DNA of 53,766 nucleotides, taken from assembly GCA_015066205.1 (NCBI GenBank), contig SVOV01000015.1:1-53766 (forward strand), written 5' to 3'. Position 1 is the first letter of the stretch. Each line of letters opens with the position of its first letter. This DNA comes from Oscillospiraceae bacterium. GTDB lineage: Bacteria > Bacillota > Clostridia > Oscillospirales > Acutalibacteraceae. Below the pieces are notes generated by a model, which made no database searches, was not told the DNA's origin, and was given only the letters and a program-made list of their open reading frames with translations. Shown in pieces: positions 41,282 to 49,223 of this stretch. The position numbers and the translations under genes are program-made.

Positions 41282-42866
41282 AACCTTACTTAAAAAACAG
41301 CTTCTGGAGTTCGTTTCGGGCTTTTTATCTAAAAACACCGAAAAAAAGAAGCAGGGAAAAGGCTCAAAGGCTGTTGTTATCGGTCTTTTCATCTTCGCCT
41401 TTATTTCCTTTATGATGATGTTTTTCTCTATGGCTTTTATGCTGTCGGGATTAACGGCTGAGGGCGGAGACTGGCTGTATTTTTCTGTTTTCGGAATACT
41501 TGCATCTCTTATGGGAATCATGGGCAGTGTATTTATGACATATAATACTCTTTTTGAAGCAAAAGATAATGATATGCTTCTTTCTATGCCGATTCCGTCT
41601 TGGATGATTCTGTTCTCGAGAATGGCGGGACTGTATCTTACCGCATTTTTCTTTGAGGCTATGGTTTTTATACCTGCCGTAATAATTTATTTTATCACTT
41701 CTCCGATAAAGCCTTTGCCGTTGATTTTGTGCATAGTAAATGTTTTTGTTCTGCCCTTGTTTGCGATAAGCATTTCCTTTGTTCTCGGCTGGGTAATAGC
41801 CTTTTTTGCATCAAAGCTGAGAAATAAAAGTATCATTACCGTTGTTTTTTCTCTCGTATTTTTTGCGGTATACTACTTTTGTGCAATGAGGCTCAATGAG
41901 ATCATCAATATGATAATGACAAATACCGAGATAATAGGGGAGTGGATAAAAAAGTACTTAAACCCCATATACAGGATGGGGCTTGGCTGCGCGGGGGACT
42001 TTTTCTCGTATGTCATTTTCCTTGTGTTTGTGTGCATTATCTTTGCAGTTATATATATAATTGCATCACACAGCTTTATAAAGCTTGCGACTGCAAAAAA
42101 AGGAATGAAGAAGATCAAATACAAAGAAAAGCTTACGGCAAGGACATCTGTAAAAGCTGCTTTTCTTAAAAAGGAATTTCTGTTTTTCAAGAATACCCCG
42201 ATTTATATCCTGAACTGTGCACTGGGCTCACTTATTCTTTTGATCGTTGCCGTGTTTTCAGCTGTAAGGCATAATGATCTGACTGCAGTTTTGGCTCTCG
42301 TGCCGCAGTTCGGTGAAGACTCCTTACCCTGTGTTCTTGCTGTGGCTGTTTGCTTTGTGGCATCAATGAACAATATGACCTCGGTTTCTGTTTCTCTTGA
42401 GGGCAAAAGCCTGTGGTTCCTGAAATCCGTTCCTGCGGATGTGAAAAATATTTTCTTCGGCAAGCTGATGCTTCATATACTGGTTACGGGAGTCCCTCTT
42501 TTAATAGCGGATATCATAATTTCAACTGCCTTCGGCTTTGGTTTTATCACCTTTATCCTGTTTACTCTTTTTACGGAGGTCTTTATGATTCTCTGTGCCG
42601 AAACGGGGCTTATGGTAAATCTCATTTTCCCGAAAACAGACTGGCTTAATGAAGCTTCTGCCGTAAAGCAGAGCATATCAGCTCTTATCGGAATGTTCGC
42701 CGGAATGCTTTATTCTATATTGGTGATCCTCAGCTTTTATCTTTTGTCGGCGTTTACCACGCCCGTAATATTCTTCATATCGGTCACTGCGGTTCTCTTA
42801 CTTCTGACTGCCCTTATTTATAAGTGGCTGACAACAGCGGGAATCAAAAGATTTATGGCTCTTTAA
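41274..42866 (+). CDS. ABC-2-type transporter permease
   Basis: 530 residues from the ATG at 41274, six bases after GGGGG; an ATG at 41268 directly touches that site. The gene overlaps the end of the ATPase gene by 8 bp. About 12 hydrophobic spans in two sets, with a basic loop near 280-300 (KKGMKKIKYKEKLTA) and LKKEFLFFKNTPIYILN before the second set, typical of large Firmicutes ABC-2 permeases. Substrate unknown; drug, lipid or peptide export is possible. Confidence 0.82.
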   Translation: MLKTLLKKQLLEFVSGFLSKNTEKKKQGKGSKAVVIGLFIFAFISFMMMFFSMAFMLSGLTAEGGDWLYFSVFGILASLMGIMGSVFMTYNTLFEAKDNDMLLSMPIPSWMILFSRMAGLYLTAFFFEAMVFIPAVIIYFITSPIKPLPLILCIVNVFVLPLFAISISFVLGWVIAFFASKLRNKSIITVVFSLVFFAVYYFCAMRLNEIINMIMTNTEIIGEWIKKYLNPIYRMGLGCAGDFFSYVIFLVFVCIIFAVIYIIASHSFIKLATAKKGMKKIKYKEKLTARTSVKAAFLKKEFLFFKNTPIYILNCALGSLILLIVAVFSAVRHNDLTAVLALVPQFGEDSLPCVLAVAVCFVASMNNMTSVSVSLEGKSLWFLKSVPADVKNIFFGKLMLHILVTGVPLLIADIIISTAFGFGFITFILFTLFTEVFMILCAETGLMVNLIFPKTDWLNEASAVKQSISALIGMFAGMLYSILVILSFYLLSAFTTPVIFFISVTAVLLLLTALIYKWLTTAGIKRFMAL

Positions 42867-42907
42867 GAAAAAAGTCCTGTTTTTCGAGTCGTACTATAAA
42901 GGACAAA

Positions 42908-42949
42908 AAGAGTTAATGTAGCAAAAACTGCATTAACTCTTACTTTTTT
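42908..42949 (+). terminator. Intrinsic terminator of the ABC-2 exporter
   Basis: 14-bp stem (42908-42921 with 42928-42941, one G-U) around CAAAAA, then TAC and six T. Confidence 0.9.
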
Positions 42950-42974
42950 GCACTGTTACTAAAAGTGGTGAGTA

Positions 42975-43209
42975 AGTGCGCTTTTAACTTTAAGTGATAT
43001 TCTTTCCTTCGGAAAGAGTGATATTATGCACTTTCGGCATAGTGATTTTGAAATCTTCGATTTCAGTGTTATTTTATTCGCAACAAACTCGCGAAGCGAA
43101 TAACACTGTGCGAAGCACAATAAAACTGCGAAGCAATACAACTCGCCGTATGGCGAATAAAACTGCGTGAGTGTCCTCTGGACACCCACGCATTACAGGG
43201 CTTTTTTTA
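42975..43209 (+). repeat. Palindrome array 3 (AGTGATATT-linker type)
   Basis: Hairpins in a row: CTTTCC-ttc-GGAAAG (43002-43016), ATGC/GCAT (43026-43040), GAAATC-ttc-GATTTC (43050-43064), GTGC-gaa-GCAC (43108-43118), TGC-gaa-GCA (43127-43135), TCGCC/GGCGA (43143-43156), and a longer stem 43165-43191. Linkers AGTGATATT, AGTGATTTT and AGTGTTATT on the left change to AATAACACT, AATAAAACT and AATACAACT on the right. The 575 bp between genes here (42867-43441) holds the terminator, this array and the oadB promoter; no gene is seen. Confidence 0.8.
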
Positions 43210-43339
43210 TATATAGGAAATTGCTCGCGTTGCGAACAAATTTTCTTATATCAAAAAACACCTTTTCGCCCCCGATATTGGGAGTGGGGGGAGCATAATG
43301 CTTTTTATGAAAATAAATAGTTTTTACATTGTAAATCAA

Positions 43340-43368
43340 TTGACTTGCAGGTTTGATTGTGATATAAT
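43340..43368 (+). promoter_or_regulatory. Promoter of the decarboxylase beta-subunit gene
   Basis: TTGACT at 43340-43345 and TATAAT at 43363-43368, spacer 17 bp. The 14 bases from the -10 box on (43363-43376) are identical to those at the tRNA-Gly promoter (20893-20906). Confidence 0.82.
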
Positions 43369-43441
43369 AATCTCCGATTTGGCTTTTCGGCAGGATGTTG
43401 GGTTTTGTCGGAATAATAAAACCGGAAAGGAAATATACAAA

Positions 43442-44560
43442 ATGGGTTTTATGTTTGAACATTTACAGTTTTTTGACTGGAAAATGATTGTTATGTGGCT
43501 TATCGGCGGTACGCTTATCTTTCTTGCCATAAAGAAAGAAATGGAGCCCACGCTTCTTCTTCCTATGGGATTCGGTACGATTATGGTCAACCTTCCTATG
43601 TCGGGTGCTGTCAATCAGATGATCGACAATGTCTTATCCGAAGGACCGCTCAGTACTCTCTATGATATGGGTATTTCTAATGAATTGTTCCCGCTGATCC
43701 TGTTTATAGGTATCGGAGCAATGATAGATTTCGGCCCGATTCTGTCGAATCCGAAGCTGATGATCTTCGGTGCCGCGGCGCAGTTCGGTATTTTCTTTAC
43801 TCTTTGTGTTGCTTCCTTCTTCTTTGAACCCAAGGATGCTGCTTCAATTGCTATAATCGGTGCTGCAGACGGACCTACTGCCATTGTTGTTGCTATGAAG
43901 CTGGCTTCTAATTACCTCGGACCGATAATGGTTGCCGCTTATTCATATATGGCTCTCGTTCCCATTATCCAGCCTCCCGTTATCAAGCTTCTTACCACAA
44001 AAAAAGAGCGTCTTATAAGAATGCCTTATCAGCCCAAGTCTGTTTCCAAGCTTACAAGAATTCTTTTCCCCATTATTATTACGGTTATTGCAGGTCTTGT
44101 AGCTCCCTCATCTCTTGCTCTTATCGGCTTCCTTATGTTCGGTAACCTTATAAGAGAATGCGGTGTGCTTGATTCTCTTTCAGAAACTGCCCAGAAGGTT
44201 CTTGCAAACCTTATTACAATTTTCCTCGGAATCACAATAGCATCACAGATGCAGGCTGAACAGTTCCTTAAGAAGGAAACTCTTCTTATCCTCGGCCTCG
44301 GACTTATAGCATTTATTTTCGATACTGCAGGCGGTGTTCTTTTCGCAAAGTTCCTTAATCTCTTCCTTAAGAAAAAGATTAATCCTATGATAGGTGCTTC
44401 AGGTATTTCTGCTTTCCCCATGTCAGGACGAATCGTTCATAAGATGGGACTTCAGGAGGACCCCCAGAACCATCTTCTTATGCAGTCCATAGGTGTTAAT
44501 GTTTCAGGTCAGATAGCTTCTGTTATCGCAGGCGGCGTTATTCTTAATATGTTCCAGTAA
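43442..44560 (+). CDS. Sodium ion-translocating decarboxylase, beta subunit
   Basis: 372 residues from the ATG at 43442, with GGAAAGGAAA upstream; a longer frame from 43298 covers the promoter and is not real. Membrane subunit of the oxaloacetate, methylmalonyl-CoA or glutaconyl-CoA decarboxylase sodium pump, coupling decarboxylation to sodium export. About ten spans. Conserved blocks: EPTLLLPMGFGTI, FIGIGAMIDFGPIL with the ion-pathway Asp, IIGAADGPTAIV, and GASGISAFPMSGR near the end. The alpha, gamma and biotin-carrier genes are not beside it, so the substrate cannot be set. Confidence 0.9.
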   Translation: MGFMFEHLQFFDWKMIVMWLIGGTLIFLAIKKEMEPTLLLPMGFGTIMVNLPMSGAVNQMIDNVLSEGPLSTLYDMGISNELFPLILFIGIGAMIDFGPILSNPKLMIFGAAAQFGIFFTLCVASFFFEPKDAASIAIIGAADGPTAIVVAMKLASNYLGPIMVAAYSYMALVPIIQPPVIKLLTTKKERLIRMPYQPKSVSKLTRILFPIIITVIAGLVAPSSLALIGFLMFGNLIRECGVLDSLSETAQKVLANLITIFLGITIASQMQAEQFLKKETLLILGLGLIAFIFDTAGGVLFAKFLNLFLKKKINPMIGASGISAFPMSGRIVHKMGLQEDPQNHLLMQSIGVNVSGQIASVIAGGVILNMFQ

Positions 44561-44567
44561 AATATAA

Positions 44568-44598
44568 GCCCGGTTCATCCGGGCATATTTACTTTTTT
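44568..44598 (+). terminator. Intrinsic terminator after the decarboxylase beta subunit
   Basis: GCCCGG/CCGGGC stem (44568-44573 with 44579-44584), loop TTCAT, then ATATTTAC and six T. Confidence 0.82.
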
Positions 44599-44632
44599 AA
44601 TGGGAATTATTTTTTTTATGAATAAATGAAAT

Positions 44633-44644
44633 CGCTTTAAAGCG
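44633..44644. promoter_or_regulatory. Palindrome next to the ABC importer promoter, possible operator
   Basis: Perfect 12-bp palindrome CGCTTTAAAGCG directly before the -35 box. The half TTTAAAGCG recurs at 44695-44703, between the promoter and the gene. Such a pair could bind a repressor. Confidence 0.5.
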
Positions 44645-44673
44645 TTGACAAGAGAGGCTTACTGGTGTATTAT
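44645..44673 (+). promoter_or_regulatory. Promoter of the TrpXYZ-like ABC importer
   Basis: Perfect TTGACA at 44645-44650 and TATTAT at 44668-44673, spacer 17 bp. Confidence 0.82.
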
Positions 44674-44735
44674 ACGGTCATATCGATTTAAGTATTTAAA
44701 GCGGTAAAGAAACAAATCCTAAAAGGAGAATCATT

Positions 44736-45740
44736 ATGAAAAACACAGTAAAAAGAATCCTCAGTGTTATTATGGCATTAGCAATAGTTACAGTAGTATT
44801 TGCTTCCTGCGGTAACACATCAGAAGAAACCACAGCGGCTGATGCAACAAATGCAGGCGATAAGGTTTATAATGTCGGTATCTGTCAGCTCGTTCAGCAC
44901 GATGCTCTTGATGCAGCAACAGAGGGCTTCAAGAAGGCTCTTACTGATAAGCTCGGTGATAATGTAAAGTTTGACGAGCAGAACGCATCAAACGAGCCCA
45001 CCAACTGCACAACTATCTGCGGTACCTTTGTTTCCAATAATGTTGATCTTATTATGGCAAACGCAACTCCCGCTCTCACAGCAGCAGCAACAGCAACTGC
45101 TGATATCCCGATCGTTGCAACATCAGTTACAGACTTTGCAACAGCTCTTGATATCAAGGACTTCAGCGGTGCAACAGGCATCAATGTAACAGGTACGGCT
45201 GACCTTGCTCCTCTTGATGAGCAGGCTAAAATGATCAAGGAGCTTGTTCCCGATGCAAAGAAAGTAGGTATCCTCTACTGTTCGGCAGAAGCAAACTCAA
45301 AGTATCAGTCTGATGTTATCACAGGCTATCTTACAGAGCTCGGCTTTGAGGTTAAGGAATATACCTTCACAGACTCCAATGATATCTCTTCAGTTACAAC
45401 AACTGCAGCAGAAAACTGCGATGTTCTCTTTGCTCCCACAGATAACACTGTAGCAAATAATGCAGAAGCTATAGCAAATGTTCTTGAACCTGCAGGTGTT
45501 CCTCTTGTAGCAGGTGAATCAGGTATCTGTAAGGGCTGCGGTATCGCAACTCTCTCCATCAGCTACTATGATATCGGTTATAAGGCAGGCGAAATGGCTT
45601 ACGAAATTCTTGTTAACGGTAAGGATCCCGCAACTATGAATGTTGAATATGCCTCTAACCCCGTTAAGATGTATATGGAAAACCGTTGCACAGCTCTTGA
45701 GATCGCAGTTCCCGATACCTACGAGGCAATAGCTGAATAA
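44736..45740 (+). CDS. ABC transporter substrate-binding lipoprotein (TrpX/PF04392-like)
   Basis: 334 residues with a lipoprotein signal (basic MKNTVKR, hydrophobic core, FASC with Cys25). The periplasmic-binding-type fold starts YNVGICQLVQHDALDAATEG, with CTTICGTFVSNNVDLIMANA and the hinge block ISYYDIGYKAGEMAYEIL. This is the family used for aromatic amino acids or related small ligands (TrpX); ligand not readable from sequence. AAAGGAG upstream. A strong hairpin after the stop separates it from the permease and ATPase genes of the same operon. Confidence 0.9.
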   Translation: MKNTVKRILSVIMALAIVTVVFASCGNTSEETTAADATNAGDKVYNVGICQLVQHDALDAATEGFKKALTDKLGDNVKFDEQNASNEPTNCTTICGTFVSNNVDLIMANATPALTAAATATADIPIVATSVTDFATALDIKDFSGATGINVTGTADLAPLDEQAKMIKELVPDAKKVGILYCSAEANSKYQSDVITGYLTELGFEVKEYTFTDSNDISSVTTTAAENCDVLFAPTDNTVANNAEAIANVLEPAGVPLVAGESGICKGCGIATLSISYYDIGYKAGEMAYEILVNGKDPATMNVEYASNPVKMYMENRCTALEIAVPDTYEAIAE

Positions 45741-45767
45741 TAAAACAATAATCCGAATATCAGAACT

Positions 45768-45799
45768 GAAAAAGCGGTAAGGCAACTTATCGCTTTTTC
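45768..45799 (+). terminator. Intercistronic hairpin/attenuator in the ABC importer operon
   Basis: 14-bp stem with one G-U (45768-45781 with 45786-45799), loop GCAA, with a T5 in the right arm. Placed between the binding-protein and permease genes, it probably lets the binding protein be made in excess. Confidence 0.75.
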
Positions 45800-45822
45800 G
45801 GTGCAATACAAGAAAGGATGCA

Positions 45823-46770
45823 GTGCTTGTTTTGGTACTGCAAAATTATGATTTTATGTTGAATTTTTTATCTTCTCTTCCCACACCCGTAGCTCAGGGT
45901 ATGATATGGGGCGTTATGGCGATAGGTGTGTTTGTTACATTCAAGGTTCTTGAACTTTCCGACCTTACCGTTGACGGCTCCTTTGCAACCGGCGGTGCAG
46001 TTTTTGTTGTTCTTACAACGGGCGGAATGAATATTTATCTTTCCATGCTGATATCATTTGCTGCCGGCTGTTTGGCAGGTCTTGTTACGGGAATCTTCCA
46101 TACAAAGTTCGGTATCCCCGCAATTCTTGCCGGTATTCTGACTCAGCTTGCTCTTTATTCCGTGAATTTGAGAATTATGGGCGGAAAGGCAAATACCGCG
46201 ATAAGCTGGAGAAATTTTGATCTTCTTGTTTCTTCGAGAACGGATGTCATCTATGAAACTATACTTGTCTGTGTCATATTTATTGCCGTTCTTATTGCCG
46301 TGCTTTATTGGTTCTTCGGAACGGAGCTCGGACATTCCATCCGTTCAACAGGCTGTAATGCGGCAATGTCCAGAGCAAACGGTATCAATACAAATACCTG
46401 TAAGGTATTGGGACTTGTGCTTTCAAACGGTATTGTTGCTCTTGCCGGTGCGCTTCTTTCTCAGTTCCAGGGCTTTGCAGATGTCAATATGGGCAGAGGT
46501 GCAATCGTTATCGGTCTTGCTGCCGTAATCATCGGTGAGGTTGCTTTCGGTAAAATATTCAGAAATTTTGCATTAAGACTCGTATCTGTAGTTCTCGGTG
46601 CAATAATATACTATATTGTTATAACAATAGTTCTGAAGCTCGGTCTTCGTACCGATGACCTTAAGCTCTTCTCGGCTCTGGTCGTTGGGCTGTTCCTCGG
46701 TATTCCTTATTGGAAATCAAAGGTTCATTTCACTAAAAAAGAAAAGAAGGAGGTAAAAGCCGATGCTTGA
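45823..46770 (+). CDS. ABC transporter permease (TrpY-like)
   Basis: 315 residues from a GTG with AAAGG five bases upstream (45813-45817). About nine hydrophobic spans, with branched-chain-amino-acid-permease-like blocks FKVLELSDLTVDGSFATGG near 45, HTKFGIPAILAGILTQLA near 90 and RSTGCNAAMSRANGINT near 175. The DLTVDGSF motif is usual for permeases teamed with PF04392 binding proteins. The ATPase gene overlaps its end by 8 bp. Confidence 0.9.
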   Translation: MLVLVLQNYDFMLNFLSSLPTPVAQGMIWGVMAIGVFVTFKVLELSDLTVDGSFATGGAVFVVLTTGGMNIYLSMLISFAAGCLAGLVTGIFHTKFGIPAILAGILTQLALYSVNLRIMGGKANTAISWRNFDLLVSSRTDVIYETILVCVIFIAVLIAVLYWFFGTELGHSIRSTGCNAAMSRANGINTNTCKVLGLVLSNGIVALAGALLSQFQGFADVNMGRGAIVIGLAAVIIGEVAFGKIFRNFALRLVSVVLGAIIYYIVITIVLKLGLRTDDLKLFSALVVGLFLGIPYWKSKVHFTKKEKKEVKADA

Positions 46771-47557
46771 GATCAGAGATGTGCATAAAACCTTTAATGC
46801 CGGTACTATCAATGAGAAAAAAGCACTGACAGGTGTCAACCTCACTCTTAATGACGGTGATTTTGTAACCGTTATCGGCGGTAACGGTGCGGGTAAATCA
46901 ACTCTTCTCAATATGATAACAGGTGTTTATCCCGTTGATAAGGGCAGTATTATTCTTGACGGAAACGATATTACAAAGCTCCCCGAGCATAAGCGCGCAA
47001 AATTCCTCGGAAGAGTTTTTCAGGATCCAATGACCGGAACCTCAGGCGGAATGCAGATAGATGAAAATCTTGCTATTGCCGCAAGAAGAGGCAAATTCAG
47101 AAGTCTTCTCCCCGGTGTAACAAAAAAGGAAAGAGAAGAATTTAAGGTGCTTCTTAAAAAATTAGACCTCGGTCTTGAAAACAGACTTTCATCAAAGGTC
47201 GGTCTTCTTTCGGGCGGTCAGCGTCAGGCTGTGACTCTTCTTATGGCTTCAATGCAGAATCCGAAGCTTCTTCTTCTTGATGAGCATACCGCTGCTCTTG
47301 ATCCTCAGACTGCGGCAAAGGTGCTTTCTCTTACAGAAGAGATAGTCAGCGAATCAAAGATTACAACCCTTATGATAACTCATAATATGAAGGACGCCAT
47401 AAGACTTGGTAACCGTCTTATTATGATGAATAACGGTCAGATCATTTATGATATTTCCGGTGAAGAAAAGAAAAATCTTAAGGTTTCTGATCTGATGGAG
47501 CTTTTTGCAAAGGCAAGCTCGGGCGAATTTGCAAACGACAGAATGCTTCTCAGTTAA
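46763..47557 (+). CDS. ABC transporter ATP-binding protein (TrpZ-like)
   Basis: 264 residues. Walker A GGNGAGKST near 39, Q-loop RVFQDPMTGTSGGMQ, signature LLSGGQRQAVTL near 150, Walker B LLLLDEHTAALDP near 170 and switch His in LMITHNMKDA. DEHT in place of DEPT is typical of this subfamily. It completes the importer with the binding protein at 44736 and the permease at 45823. Terminator 6 bp downstream. Confidence 0.93.
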   Translation: MLEIRDVHKTFNAGTINEKKALTGVNLTLNDGDFVTVIGGNGAGKSTLLNMITGVYPVDKGSIILDGNDITKLPEHKRAKFLGRVFQDPMTGTSGGMQIDENLAIAARRGKFRSLLPGVTKKEREEFKVLLKKLDLGLENRLSSKVGLLSGGQRQAVTLLMASMQNPKLLLLDEHTAALDPQTAAKVLSLTEEIVSESKITTLMITHNMKDAIRLGNRLIMMNNGQIIYDISGEEKKNLKVSDLMELFAKASSGEFANDRMLLS

Positions 47558-47562
47558 ATTTT

Positions 47563-47601
47563 ACAGCTGTAGGCCTTTTTTGTGACTTACAGCTGTTTTT
47601 T
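47563..47601 (+). terminator. Intrinsic terminator of the ABC importer operon
   Basis: 9-bp stem ACAGCTGTA/TACAGCTGT (47563-47571 with 47588-47596), then six T. Confidence 0.88.
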
Positions 47602-47617
47602 AATAAAATTTGATGTA

Positions 47618-47646
47618 TTGTAAAGCAAAAGGAAATATGCTATATT
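47618..47646 (+). promoter_or_regulatory. Promoter of the metallophosphoesterase gene
   Basis: TTGTAA at 47618-47623 and TATATT at 47641-47646, spacer 17 bp, with TGC before the -10 box. Confidence 0.65.
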
Positions 47647-47668
47647 ATTTCTATAAGCTTTTTCAGGG

Positions 47669-48634
47669 GTGATTATTCTGGCAGTTCCTTTTTTTATTGA
47701 TAAGTATATAAAGCAGTTCAGGGCAATGAATCCGAAATATGATGTAATTTATGAATTAAGTAAGGATGAGCCCATAGTCTTTAAGAATTCTGATGAAATC
47801 AGGCTTTCCTTTGCCGCAATAGCAGATACTCATCTTCCCAACCGAGAAAGTGCGGAAAAGAATCTTGAGAATGCTTTTCTTGATGTGCTGAATTCCAAGG
47901 AGAAGACAGATGCCCTTCTTCTTGCGGGCGATATTGCCGATTACGGACTTAAAAATGAATATGAAAGATTTTTCCGTGTCTTCCTGAAATATAAGGACCG
48001 CCTTAAGCTCTTTGTTACAATGGGAAATCACGATGCCAGATTTTTCTTCAAATCCGCCTCAAAAGCGGTTATTTCAAACACCGAAAAGCTTCTCGGAATA
48101 TCACTGGGCGGTAAGACTTATTTTTCATATGATGTAAATGGTTATACATTTATAGTGCTTTGTACCGAAAAGGCAGTGCTTGAAAAGGCATATATCTCCC
48201 CCGAACAGATAGCTTTTCTCGATAAGGAGCTTAAAAAAGCAACTGAAGAGGGCAAGCCTGTTTTTGTTATGTGCCATCAGCCCTTTGCCTTTACCCACGG
48301 TCTTCCCGAGGTCTGGAAAACAGGCGATATAGGTGAACAGAATGATGAGGTAAGAGCTGTTATGGAAAAATATAAGAATGTATTTTTTATAAACGGCCAT
48401 CTTCACGGCGGTGTATGTAATTTTGTTGAAGAGATCCTCAATAAAGAAAATAATGTGGTTTCAATAAGTATCCCGGGATACCGCAAGGAAAATAATTTCG
48501 GAATCACCGATGCGGGCGTGGGATATATGTGTGAGGTTTATGCCGATAAGGTTATTTTCAGAGCAAGAAATTTCCTTACGGGAAAATATGTTTCAGGGGA
48601 CTATACATATTTTGAATATGATATAGTAAAATGA
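47669..48634 (+). CDS. Calcineurin-like metallophosphoesterase
   Basis: 321 residues as read from the GTG at 47669. Metal-ligand motifs in order: AAIADTHLPN (~52), LLAGDIADYG (~86), TMGNHDARF (~115), VMCHQPFAF (~203) and INGHLHGGVC (~245). No signal peptide, so cytoplasmic or membrane-adjacent. The exact start is unsure: the GTG lies within AGGGGTGA, which looks like the ribosome site itself, and in-frame ATT (47675) or CTG (47678) sit at the proper distance. Substrate unknown; DUF3842 follows. Confidence 0.82.
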   Translation: MIILAVPFFIDKYIKQFRAMNPKYDVIYELSKDEPIVFKNSDEIRLSFAAIADTHLPNRESAEKNLENAFLDVLNSKEKTDALLLAGDIADYGLKNEYERFFRVFLKYKDRLKLFVTMGNHDARFFFKSASKAVISNTEKLLGISLGGKTYFSYDVNGYTFIVLCTEKAVLEKAYISPEQIAFLDKELKKATEEGKPVFVMCHQPFAFTHGLPEVWKTGDIGEQNDEVRAVMEKYKNVFFINGHLHGGVCNFVEEILNKENNVVSISIPGYRKENNFGITDAGVGYMCEVYADKVIFRARNFLTGKYVSGDYTYFEYDIVK

Positions 48635-48648
48635 GAAAGGCAGGAATT

Positions 48649-49053
48649 ATGAACATTCTTGTTATTGACGGACAGGGCGGTCAGCTCGGATGCAGTCTTA
48701 TAAAAGCTATCAATGAGCGTATAGATGGTGCCGATATTACGGCAGTCGGTACTAATGTCAATGCCACAGCGGCTATGATGAAGGCGGGTGCAAAAAAGGG
48801 CGCAACAGGGGAGAATCCCGTTGTTGTTGCTTCAAAAAAAGCGGATGTTATAATTGGCCCTATAGGTATAGTTATTTCCGATTCAATGCTCGGAGAGATT
48901 ACCCCCAAAATGGCAGCTGCCGTCGGAAGCTCGGATGCTGTCAGAATTCTGATTCCCGTGAATAAATGCGAAAACATTGTAGCAGGTGTGCCTGCTGTTT
49001 CTGTTTCCGTGCTTATTGAGGATGCCGTAAGAAGGCTTTCGGAATTAAAATAA
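48649..49053 (+). CDS. DUF3842 family protein
   Basis: 134 residues from the ATG at 48649, with AAAGGCAGG before it; an ATG at 48631 overlaps the previous gene and lies before that site. Small Rossmann-like protein: MNILVIDGQGGQLGCSLI, TAVGTNVNATAAMMKAGA, VIIGPIGIVISDSMLGEIT and VNKCENIVAGV, all typical of DUF3842 in Clostridia. Nucleotide binding is suggested by the Gly-rich start, but function is not known. No partner gene is evident. Confidence 0.8.
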   Translation: MNILVIDGQGGQLGCSLIKAINERIDGADITAVGTNVNATAAMMKAGAKKGATGENPVVVASKKADVIIGPIGIVISDSMLGEITPKMAAAVGSSDAVRILIPVNKCENIVAGVPAVSVSVLIEDAVRRLSELK

Positions 49054-49058
49054 AACTA

Positions 49059-49087
49059 TTGATTTTATTCTGAAAATGTGATAATAT
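49059..49087 (+). promoter_or_regulatory. Promoter of the ECF S-component leader
   Basis: TTGATT at 49059-49064 and TAATAT at 49082-49087, spacer 17 bp. Predicted start near 49094 leaves a leader of about 130 nt. Confidence 0.65.
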
Positions 49088-49093
49088 GGCTTT

Positions 49094-49206
49094 GCTGTTC
49101 AGAAGAGCAGCATCGGAACAGAAGTTCTTTGCTTTCATTTTTGTGTTTTATTGATACCATGAAGGTGTCTTTTCTCCTGTAGGGGGAAAGGCACCTTTAT
49201 ATTTTT
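49094..49206 (+). promoter_or_regulatory. Structured leader with attenuator before the ECF S-component
   Basis: The leader has a possible aptamer part with a CTGTTC/GAACAG pairing (about 49098-49125). A 16-bp terminator stem follows, with every position paired when G-U is allowed (49162-49177 with 49182-49197, loop TGTA), then a T-rich run. It lies between promoter and gene, as in transcription-attenuating riboswitches. It matches no riboswitch class I can recall. Confidence 0.55.
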
Positions 49207-49223
49207 CGGAAAGGACTTTTTTT

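Noticed and set aside
41078-41521. 147-codon minus-strand frame across the ABC exporter junction
   Set aside because: Overlaps two well-supported plus-strand genes and has no promoter or family signal.
43298-43441. N-terminal extension of the decarboxylase beta subunit
   Set aside because: It would translate through the TTGACT/TATAAT promoter; family members begin near the ATG at 43442.
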